NCBI GenBank assembly: GCA_024275635.1
Contig: JAJRYT010000242.1
Location: forward strand, 1 to 37,354
Source of the DNA: Chloroflexota bacterium
Lineage (GTDB): Bacteria; Chloroflexota; Anaerolineae; Promineifilales; Promineifilaceae
Length of the DNA: 37,354 nucleotides
Reading direction: 5' to 3'
The notes beneath the pieces were generated by a model, which worked only from the letters and a program-made list of their open reading frames with translations, was not told the origin of the DNA and searched no databases. Every line of letters begins with the position of its first letter. Position 1 is the stretch's first letter. Position numbers and translations under genes: made by a program. Of this stretch, positions 24,643 through 31,225 are shown in pieces.

Positions 24643-25344
24643 ATGGCTTCAACCCGCCGCGAGCGCATTCGCGCCGCTACAATTACCGAAATCAAAAAGA
24701 TTGCCCGTCAGCATATGGCCGAAAAAGGAGCCGCCGCCCTCTCTCTCCGCGCCATCGCCCGCGAAATGGGGATGACCAGCCCCGCGCTCTACCGCTACTT
24801 CGCCAACCGAGATGCTCTGGGGACGGCGCTCATCGTAGACGCCTACAACGCCCTTGCCGATGCGCTGGAAGCTGCCCGCGAGGCCTGTACGCAAGACGAC
24901 CACGCCGGCCGTCTTGCCGCCATCGCCCATGCTTACCGGGATTGGGCGTTGGCAAGCCCGCAGGAATACGCCCTGATTTTCGGTACGCCCATCCCCGCTT
25001 ATGAAGCCCCTCCCGATGTAACCAGCCCCGCCGCCGCCCGCGGTATGATGGTCTTTTTAGGCGTGTTGGATGCGGCTCAACAGAGCGGAAAAGCCGATCT
25101 TTCTGACGTTCATGCCGCCTTCTCGCCTGCTTTACAGGGACAAGTACAACCATGGATTGATAAGCTCAATTTTAGCGGCGATCCAGCGCTTTTTTATTTA
25201 GCATTGAGCAATTGGGGCATGATTCATGGATTGGTATCGTTGGAAATTTTTGGACATTTAGACCCGAATATGGCAAAGGAAACGTCAGGCGCGCTTTTTC
25301 GGACGGAAGTTGAGACATTAGCAAAACGATTGAAATTAAAGTAG
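24643..25344 (+). CDS. TetR/AcrR-family regulator with WHG C-terminal domain
   Basis: About 233 residues from the ATG at 24643. An upstream in-frame start (24583) lies inside the promoter and is unlikely. The N-terminal helix-turn-helix (about 10-60) shows IARQHMAEKGAAALSLRAIAREMGMTSPALYRYFANRDAL. The C-terminal domain has HAYRDWALASPQEYALIFGTPIPAYEAP (about 97-125), the mark of the WHG (TetR_C_33) group. It should repress its own promoter through the palindrome overlapping the -10 box, and probably the oxidoreductase gene that follows 83 bases downstream. Ligand unknown. Confidence 0.9.
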   Translation: MASTRRERIRAATITEIKKIARQHMAEKGAAALSLRAIAREMGMTSPALYRYFANRDALGTALIVDAYNALADALEAAREACTQDDHAGRLAAIAHAYRDWALASPQEYALIFGTPIPAYEAPPDVTSPAAARGMMVFLGVLDAAQQSGKADLSDVHAAFSPALQGQVQPWIDKLNFSGDPALFYLALSNWGMIHGLVSLEIFGHLDPNMAKETSGALFRTEVETLAKRLKLK

Positions 25345-25427
25345 CAAGTTTACAAATGGCAAGCCGGCAAGTGGCCCGTTATTACTTGCAACCCCGCTAC
25401 TTTGCGACTTGCAACATGGAGAATGGA

Positions 25428-26435
25428 ATGAGCTATAAACGAGTAATCATCACAGAATTTGGCGGACCGGAAGTTATGAAATTTGTGGAAGAAGCGACGT
25501 TGCCAGAACCGGCGGCGGGCGAAGTACGCATCAAAGTTCAGGCGACCAGCGCCTGCTTTACGGATACGATGGTGCGGAAGGGTATCTACTTCGACTTAAA
25601 GAAAAAGCCGCCCTTCCCACCTGGTTATGACATGGCGGGGGTTGTGGATAAGGTGGGTACGGCCGTTACCCATTTAAAAGTCGGCCAAACCGTCGCCGAT
25701 CTCACCGTCAGCGATGCGTACACGGAATATATTTGCCGCACAGCAAGCTCAGTCGTTCCCGTGCCGGATGGGTTGGACCCGGCGGAAGCGACCAGTCTGG
25801 TCTTGTCGTATGTCACGGCGCATCAAATGCTGCATCGCGCGGCAAAAGTGCAGCGCGGGCAAACGATTTTGATTCATGGCGCGGGCGGGGCGGTGGGTAC
25901 GGCATTGCTGGAATTGGGCAAACTGCTGGACTTGAAAATGTACGGTACGGCCTCAAAACCGAAGCATGATTTAGTCACTCGTTTGGGCGGGATTCCGATT
26001 GATTACCGCAGCGAGGATTTTGTTGAGCGCGTAGGCATTGGCAGCGTGGATGCGGCGTTTGACGCCATTGGCGGCAACAATTTCAAGCGGTCATTCAAGA
26101 CGCTGAAAAAGGGTGGGACGTTGGTGGCGTATGGCTTTTATAATAATTCGATGGGCCAAGGGGGCAACGTGCCGATTGAGTTTATGAAGGTGAAGTTGTG
26201 GAATTTGTTGCCAAACGGCCGTTCCTCCACTTTCTACTCCATCGGCGCCTTACGCAAAAAACGGCCTGCCTGGTTCCGCGAAGATTTGGCTGCGCTGTTT
26301 GACTTGCTGGCACAGGGAAAAATCAAACCGGTCATCGAACGACGGATGCGGCTGGATGAGGCAGTTGAAGCGCATAAACTGATTGAGCAAGCGGCCGTGA
26401 AGGGACGCATCGTGCTAATGGTCAACGAGGGTTAA
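25428..26435 (+). CDS. Medium-chain dehydrogenase/reductase, quinone-oxidoreductase-like
   Basis: About 335 residues from the ATG at 25428, preceded by GGAG with a 6-base gap. The upstream part of the open frame (from 25356) consists of GCAAGT-type short repeats and is probably untranslated. The GroES-like domain (about 1-125) lacks the Cys/His set of zinc enzymes, and the Rossmann domain has ILIHGAGGAVGTALLELGK (about 147-165), so an NADPH-dependent quinone or enone reductase is likely. AFDAIGGNNFKRSFKTLKKGGTLVAYGF is typical of the family. It probably forms an operon with the TetR gene and may detoxify an inducing compound. Confidence 0.88.
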   Translation: MSYKRVIITEFGGPEVMKFVEEATLPEPAAGEVRIKVQATSACFTDTMVRKGIYFDLKKKPPFPPGYDMAGVVDKVGTAVTHLKVGQTVADLTVSDAYTEYICRTASSVVPVPDGLDPAEATSLVLSYVTAHQMLHRAAKVQRGQTILIHGAGGAVGTALLELGKLLDLKMYGTASKPKHDLVTRLGGIPIDYRSEDFVERVGIGSVDAAFDAIGGNNFKRSFKTLKKGGTLVAYGFYNNSMGQGGNVPIEFMKVKLWNLLPNGRSSTFYSIGALRKKRPAWFREDLAALFDLLAQGKIKPVIERRMRLDEAVEAHKLIEQAAVKGRIVLMVNEG

Positions 26436-26567
26436 GATGTCCGAAATCGCACAAACGCCCCCGCTGCCCTGTGACGCTGGCATTTTTACTTTACTACGAA
26501 TGGAGGGGGAGCATGGGTATGGAGAAACGGCCGTGCGATGCTCGAATTAGCCGTCCAATAGCCCGGT

Positions 26568-28286
26568 TCAGTCAGCCTTCAGCGTTTCAATCGTCCGTTC
26601 CACCAACGCGATCAACTCAGTTAGCAGGTCTGTATCAAAGCGAAATTCAGCGCCGGCGGCGGCGAATAGTTCTGGCAGTGGCTGTCTACCGCCCAACGCC
26701 AGCGCCCGGCGGTAGGCAGCCACTGCGCCAGCCTGATCAATCAAACTGTTACGCCATACTTGCAAAGCGCCCACCTGCGCCATCCCATACTCGATGTAGT
26801 AAAACGGCACGCTAAAGATGTGTGGCTTACGATGCCAACCCGTCATGCGGGATGCTTCGTACCCGCGCCAATCCACACCAGGCATAAACCGATGCCACAA
26901 GGCGTCCCAGGCGGCGTCGCAATTGGCCGCATCCATCGCCGCGTCCAGGTTGGTGTAAACCCAATGTTGGAACGCATCCACGACGGCCATGTAGGGCAAA
27001 AACAGGATGACGCCTTCCAAATGTTCGATACGCGCCCGCGCCGCTTCAGACGGCGAGTAAAAGCCGCCGTCAGCCTTTGTCAGGTAGGGCGCGGCCAGCA
27101 TTTCCATGGACATGGAGGCGACTTCGGCAAATTCCATCGGCGACTCGGTCTGCCAAACTAAGGGCAGATTGGCTGTTTCAAAGACGTGGAACGCATGGCC
27201 GGCTTCGTGGAGTAATGTTTGGACGTTGTCATGGATACCGACGCCATTCATGAAGATAAACGGCCGTTTCCGCACCGGCAAACTACTACAATACCCCCCC
27301 AAAGCCTTACCAGATCGGGTATCCAAGTCCAGCAACTCCTCCTCTGCCATAACAGCAAAGTGCCTGCCCAGATCCGGATCAACCTGGTTGAATATATTGA
27401 GCGAACCTTGCACCAACTCATCCTGCTTCTGGTACGGTTGCAGCGGGGGTACATTCCCGGTGTCGGCTGTCACGCTCCAGGATGTATCCCAGGGACGCAG
27501 CACATCTACCCCTAGTTCCTGGCGCCGCTTTTCATAAATGCGCTGCGCTGCCGGCACAACGGCCGTTTCAATCGCCTCATGAAATGTAAAACAAGCCTCC
27601 GGCGTATAATCAAACCGTCCCTTCTCCCGAAACGAATAGGCCCGGTAATCAGGCAGCCCGGCATTCTCGGCTACCTGGCGACGTAAAGCCAACATATCGC
27701 CATAAAGCTTGTTGAGAACATCGCGTTTACCCAACCACAAATCCATCGTCGTTTTCCAGGCCCGTCCACGAACCGAACGCTCTTTATCTTTCAGATATAA
27801 GCCCAGCTGCACCAGGTTCTTCTCTTCACCGTCCCAATCGGCCTTCAAGCCGCCAGTGATCTTATCATACTCATTGTCCAATTTAGCCAACTCTGTGTGT
27901 AAGGGCACATTCTCCTCACGGAACAAATCAGCCTCATTACGCATATTGCGCAACACCAAAGTCATATCCTCATCTTGAACATCCAGACTGAGCAAGCGTT
28001 CCTTTAACGCCTGGTCAGCTATTGTCGCCTGGGGAACTACATTATTGACATAATCAAGAAAAGCCTGCTCCTTATCTTTATCGGCCGTATCCAGCGACTT
28101 GGCAATATAAATCATAGCGCCGGATTCCCACAGCAAAGCGCTAAGATTTGACCAATCCACCAACCATTGACGTATATTGCCACCATCTAAAACACGCTGC
28201 TGCAATTCTGCAAAATAAGGCTCGAAGGACTCCCAACGCCGAGGGTTAACGTCATCAATTGATGTGGGCAATGAAGAAAAAGTCAT
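26568..28286 (-). CDS. M3-family oligoendopeptidase (PepF-like)
   Basis: About 572 residues from the ATG at 28286, with AGGAGTG five bases upstream. A cytoplasmic zinc peptidase that cleaves short peptides. The zinc motif is LLHEAGHAFHVFE (His360, Glu361, His364), with the third ligand region in ESPMEFAEVASMSMEMLAAPYL about 25 residues later. The N-terminal helical region and the late HIFSVPFYYIEYGMAQVGALQVW motif (substrate-binding Tyr/His) match the M3 fold. Length is close to the usual 560-600. The gene lies downstream of a tRNA operon but is separated from it by a terminator. No plus-strand gene faces it in the 130 bases after 26435. Confidence 0.93.
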   Translation of the reverse strand: MTFSSLPTSIDDVNPRRWESFEPYFAELQQRVLDGGNIRQWLVDWSNLSALLWESGAMIYIAKSLDTADKDKEQAFLDYVNNVVPQATIADQALKERLLSLDVQDEDMTLVLRNMRNEADLFREENVPLHTELAKLDNEYDKITGGLKADWDGEEKNLVQLGLYLKDKERSVRGRAWKTTMDLWLGKRDVLNKLYGDMLALRRQVAENAGLPDYRAYSFREKGRFDYTPEACFTFHEAIETAVVPAAQRIYEKRRQELGVDVLRPWDTSWSVTADTGNVPPLQPYQKQDELVQGSLNIFNQVDPDLGRHFAVMAEEELLDLDTRSGKALGGYCSSLPVRKRPFIFMNGVGIHDNVQTLLHEAGHAFHVFETANLPLVWQTESPMEFAEVASMSMEMLAAPYLTKADGGFYSPSEAARARIEHLEGVILFLPYMAVVDAFQHWVYTNLDAAMDAANCDAAWDALWHRFMPGVDWRGYEASRMTGWHRKPHIFSVPFYYIEYGMAQVGALQVWRNSLIDQAGAVAAYRRALALGGRQPLPELFAAAGAEFRFDTDLLTELIALVERTIETLKAD

Positions 28287-28370
28287 CAATCACTCCTGTA
28301 TTCTATTGAAGGCTAAACCAAAAAATCAAGCAAGTTTATCGCTAACTTATCTAGCCTGAAAACTTATACA

Positions 28371-28400
28371 AAAAAGCCCCTGCTCCAGAGCAAGGGCTTT
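28371..28400 (-). terminator. Intrinsic terminator of the tRNA operon
   Basis: Read on the minus strand, a stem of about 12 pairs (28400-28388 with 28385-28373, one G-U) is followed by TTTTTTGTAT. It lies 12 bases after the tRNA-Cys gene. Confidence 0.85.
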
Positions 28401-28411
28401 ATAAATCTGAA

Positions 28412-28482
<71 letters not shown>

Positions 28483-28523
28483 GTAAACAAGACCGGCAGG
28501 CACATGGCCTGCCGATTGTACAA

Positions 28524-28595
<72 letters not shown>

Positions 28596-28627
28596 AAAAA
28601 TTGATGGTAAAAATTCTAAAGAACCAG

Positions 28628-28700
28628 TGCCAGGACCCAGACTCGAACTGGGGACACCTGCATTTTCAGTGCAGTGCTCTACCAACTGAGCTATCCCGGC
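28628..28700 (-). tRNA. tRNA-Phe (GAA)
   Basis: The minus strand has acceptor GCCGGGA paired to TCCTGGC (one G-U) and discriminator A, D-arm AGCTCAGTTGGTAGAGC, anticodon loop CTGAAAA giving anticodon GAA, and T-arm with GTTCGAGTC. CCA is not encoded. First gene of the operon, 28 bases after the predicted -10 box. Confidence 0.95.
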
Positions 28701-28732
28701 GAAGGGGCAGGTATCCTTCAAAGACAGGCGGG

Positions 28733-28761
28733 ATTCTACCTAAACGCCGCGTAGATGTCAA
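28733..28761 (-). promoter_or_regulatory. Promoter of the Phe-Gly-Cys tRNA operon
   Basis: On the minus strand TTGACA (28761-28756), a 17-base spacer and TAGAAT (28738-28733) form a near-consensus promoter 32 bases before tRNA-Phe. The -10 hexamer is the same as that of the toxin-antitoxin operon. Confidence 0.85.
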
Positions 28762-28815
28762 GTATAACAACAGCTATACGGCCGTCTCTTCATTGGCTAT
28801 TTATGACCGGAAGCA

Positions 28816-29142
28816 TCAAGGGTATGGTACGGCCGTTGCTGTTGGCGTTGCCGTTGGCGTCGGTGTAGCGGTTGGTGTGGGCGTAGCTGTTGGTGTGGGT
28901 GTGTACATTCCGACACCGGCAAAAATAGAGGGTAAAAACATACATTCTATTGGGTATCCTGATGGATACGGCCCCAAATAAGGTCCCAGGTAAGCTCCGC
29001 CACAGCTTTCCTCCGTTGACGGATAAGGATACCCGCCTGCGCCTGACGCCTCGCTGCCGGCAACGATGAAAACAGCAACAAACAGACCCGCAATGCACGC
29101 GAATATGAATATGGTTTCAAAACTGCGCTTCAACTTCTGCAT
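28816..29142 (-). CDS. Small exported protein with Thr-Pro-Thr-Ala repeats
   Basis: A 108-residue protein, no recognised family. An N-terminal signal or anchor (KLKRSFETIFIFACIAGLFVAVFIVAG, about residues 3-30, given in pieces) is followed by a Gly/Tyr/Pro-rich middle (GGYPYPSTEES, LGPYLGPYPSGYP) with two Cys. The C-terminal ~28 residues are repeats of TPTATP, encoded by a GGTGTGGGTGT-type DNA repeat. Such tails are common in cell-surface proteins of Chloroflexota and probably act as a flexible, possibly glycosylated spacer. An AAAGGG sequence lies 11 bases upstream. The repeat end lies next to the tRNA operon promoter. The composition argues for a real but unimportant exported product; homologues were not checked. 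Confidence 0.5.
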   Translation of the reverse strand: MQKLKRSFETIFIFACIAGLFVAVFIVAGSEASGAGGYPYPSTEESCGGAYLGPYLGPYPSGYPIECMFLPSIFAGVGMYTPTPTATPTPTATPTPTATPTATAVPYP

Positions 29143-29260
29143 ATGGCTACCCTTTAGTGGCTATCGGATTAACTCTATCACCACTAATATACTCGACAAG
29201 GCGTAACTGGGTCAACAGGCTATTTGTCCCGGAATGCGCAGAGTTTTCGTTGATGATTGT

Positions 29261-29285
29261 GAGGCAATTTTGAAAATCGCCCTAC
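29261..29285. repeat. Partial copy of the GGCGATTTT palindromic repeat
   Basis: GGCAATTTTGAAAATCGCCCTACG matches the second half of the units at 4497-4570, including the GCCCTACGNATTC trailer. It sits in the region upstream of the selenocysteine tRNA. Confidence 0.55.
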
Positions 29286-29381
29286 GTATTCTGACGAGCT
29301 GTCAACAACAGTTCCGCGCACCCTTTATCCCGATTCGCAAATGAATACCCAATTCCCGCCGAATGCGCTAAACTTATTGTC

Positions 29382-29477
29382 GGGAGTGGTTGTGTCCCGG
29401 TGGGCGCCCCAGTCTTCAAAATTGGTGGCCGGTTGCGCTGAGCAAGCGGCGGTGGGTTCGACTCCCATCCACTCCCG
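29382..29477 (+). tRNA. selC: tRNA-Sec (TCA), selenocysteine tRNA
   Basis: A 96-base tRNA with all marks of bacterial selenocysteine tRNA. It has an 8-bp acceptor stem (GGGAGTGG 29382-29389 with CCACTCCC 29469-29476) plus a 5-bp T-stem, giving the 8/5 arrangement. The D-stem has 6 pairs with a 4-base loop (GTGTCC, CGGT, GGGCGC). The anticodon loop CTTCAAA gives TCA, which reads UGA. A long variable arm has 9-base sides (GCCGGTTGC and GCAAGCGGC, one mismatch). The T-loop segment GGGTTCGACTCCC and discriminator G match E. coli selC. The 3' end reads GCCT, so CCA is not fully encoded. No selA, selB or selD is in the window. Confidence 0.9.
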
Positions 29478-29703
29478 CCTATCCCTTGTAATTCCTGACA
29501 ACCTTATCTCAATGTCCCTTCAGTGAAAACACACAGGAAAGTTGATTGATTTACCCTTTTCATTAGTGTAAAGTATTTACGTTCCAAGTTACCATTTCAA
29601 TTTGCCAGTTACTCGCATGTATTATGTGCCTACTCGCCCTAAGTGAAAATTAGCACAAAGCGAGTGTATCTGGCGCTCTTTGTTCAGTTTAAGGAGGCCG
29701 CCC

Positions 29704-30257
29704 ATGTATAAAAAAGCACGTCAGTTATTGGCTGTGCTGGTTGTCATTCTTTTATTGGCGCTTACTGTCCCATACCTGAGGCAGCCTGCGCTGCAAGCAC
29801 ATGGACTTCCTTCGTCACGCATATCAGATGCGGACATGATAAACCGGCTGCATGAGGTAACTCAGGGCGAATTACGCATCAGTTCTGGAACACAAAGCCT
29901 GGCTTGGCCGAAGCCTATGGCTCTGTCCCCGTATCATTGAGTAGCGGTACCATTGGCAACTGGTTCCCCATAGACATTACTGGATTGTTGCAAGGCTGGG
30001 TAAATGGCGCCTGGACCAATCATGGATTGATGCTCATGGCTAATGAAAATTCCAACAAACCGGCCCGATTAGGCTTTGCCACAATCAATTGGTCTGGCAC
30101 CAGTTACGATCCATACGTCAGCGTCACCTATCCGGGAATCACTATCTCTAATGGCAGAACAAACGCAGACTCGACTTCCACCGTTCCTGATTGCGTGTCC
30201 AACAGTGAGGGGTTTGTGACTTGTACGTTAGGTAGAATTTTATCTAATACGGATTAG
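29704..30257 (+). pseudogene. Exported DNRLRE-like protein with frameshift
   Basis: Two overlapping open frames together read as one exported protein. The first (ATG 29704, AAGGAGG six bases upstream) has a signal peptide (LLAVLVVILLLALTVPYL) and 79 residues up to a TGA at 29938-29940. The second frame, open from before 29904 to the stop at 30255-30257, continues with WFPIDITGLLQGWVNGAWTNHGLMLMANE and GFATINWSGTSYDPYVSVTYPG. These resemble the carbohydrate-binding DNRLRE domain, but only a piece of it. A one-base change around 29890-29905 would join them. It could be a decayed gene, a programmed frameshift or an assembly error. Two TAA/TGA stops bracket it cleanly and a terminator follows. 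Confidence 0.5.
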
Positions 30258-30282
30258 TCTAAGGCTTGTCTGTTTGCATCAA

Positions 30283-30318
30283 GAACTGGCCCTGAAACAA
30301 AATCAGGGCCAGTTCTTT
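30283..30318. terminator. Bidirectional terminator-like hairpin
   Basis: A perfect 13-bp stem (GAACTGGCCCTGA 30283-30295 with TCAGGGCCAGTTC 30303-30315) and a 7-base loop are followed by TTT on the plus strand. It lies between the frameshifted gene and the convergent lipoprotein gene and can serve both. Confidence 0.75.
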
Positions 30319-30353
30319 GATGTCTGCTATTATAATGGCCTCGTTCAATAGGT

Positions 30354-30971
30354 TTACGATTGGCTCGCCAGGAAGCCACTTACGAGTTCCAGGATTTCTT
30401 GTAATTCTACAGGCATCTGGGGGGTGTCACTCAAAGTTGTGACCTGGTGGATCCGATCTCCTTGACGAACGACCAGACTGTAAACAAACCGGTCACAACA
30501 AGCGTCCAAGGGCACGTAGGATTCGTTCAAGTCGAAGAAGTTAGCTGCCTGGATGTCTTCTAGCAAAGTCTGCACCTGACTGACTTCGACCTGTTTTTGG
30601 GTTCCATCAGGCAGGTCAATACTCCCGTCGAGATAGATAATCCATTGCTGATCAAGTCCAGCGAAGCCTCCACTTTGATGAAAGATGATGACGGCCCCAA
30701 CGGGCATTGCGGCTGGATTGACTGACCCAACCTTTTCTTCTTCGCTAACAGCCAGTTGCTCAATAACGGCCGTTTCTGCGGGTTCAACGGTTGCCGTTGG
30801 CGCTGGCTCCGCCGTTTCAGTTTCCGGCGATATTGGCGTCGGGGTGGAGGTGGAGGGCTTGCTTTCTAGAACGGCCGTCAACGCCGGTTCCACGTCCGGG
30901 GCCGACAATTCCGCCGCCGCGCAAGCTGTCAATAAAATCAACGCCGCTAAAAATACAAACCATTTCTTCAT
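30354..30971 (-). CDS. Lipoprotein with Thr/Pro-rich linker and C-terminal beta domain
   Basis: About 205 residues from the ATG at 30971, with GAGGG eight bases upstream. An N-terminal lipobox LILLTAC (about 10-16) places it on the outer face of the membrane. A Ser/Thr/Pro/Glu-rich linker follows (about 17-80). The C-terminal ~115 residues (GAVIIFHQSGGFAGLDQQWIIYLDGS ... LNESYVPLDACCDRFVYSLVVRQGDRIHQV) resemble the emfourin/DUF6438-type small beta domain (RxGGFAGL pattern), but I cannot confirm the family. An adjacent Cys-Cys pair (about residue 160) is unusual. It is transcribed in the same direction as the polysaccharide genes, after the heptamer arrays. Confidence 0.75.
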   Translation of the reverse strand: MKKWFVFLAALILLTACAAAELSAPDVEPALTAVLESKPSTSTPTPISPETETAEPAPTATVEPAETAVIEQLAVSEEEKVGSVNPAAMPVGAVIIFHQSGGFAGLDQQWIIYLDGSIDLPDGTQKQVEVSQVQTLLEDIQAANFFDLNESYVPLDACCDRFVYSLVVRQGDRIHQVTTLSDTPQMPVELQEILELVSGFLASQS

Positions 30972-31012
30972 AATCATATCCCTCTTCTGCACCCACATTA
31001 TAAAACAAGACG

Positions 31013-31175
31013 GTTCCGTTGTCCGTGTTCCGTGTTCCGTATTCCGTTGTCCGTATTCCGTGTTCCGTATTCCGTGTTCCGTATTCCGTGTTCCGTATTC
31101 CGTTGTCCGTATTCCGTTGTCCGTCTGGAGTAGAACACGGTTTACGGTTTACGGAACACGGTTTACGGTTTACGG
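31013..31175. repeat. Two heptamer arrays in inverted orientation
   Basis: Array 1 (31013-31124) is sixteen contiguous 7-base units of GTTCCGT, ATTCCGT or TGTCCGT. After 9 bases, array 2 (31134-31175) has six units of AACACGG or TTTACGG, which are reverse complements or near-complements of the first. The whole can fold into a hairpin. It fills the 250-base gap between the DUF2723 gene and the lipoprotein gene. The layout is like the short tandemly repeated repetitive (STRR) heptamers known from filamentous cyanobacteria. Confidence 0.85.
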
Positions 31176-31225
31176 TTTCAATAGCCACGTGGATAAAACG
31201 ATCTAAAGGGGAAAAAGGTTCCCGC

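Noticed and set aside
26437..26550. A 37-codon open frame directly after the oxidoreductase gene
   Set aside because: Starts one base after the previous stop and has no ribosome binding site or recognised sequence; could be a fragment of a lost gene.
29938..29940. TGA ending the first frame of the split exported gene as a selenocysteine codon
   Set aside because: Reading through gives only about ten residues before TAG, and the conserved continuation is in another frame.
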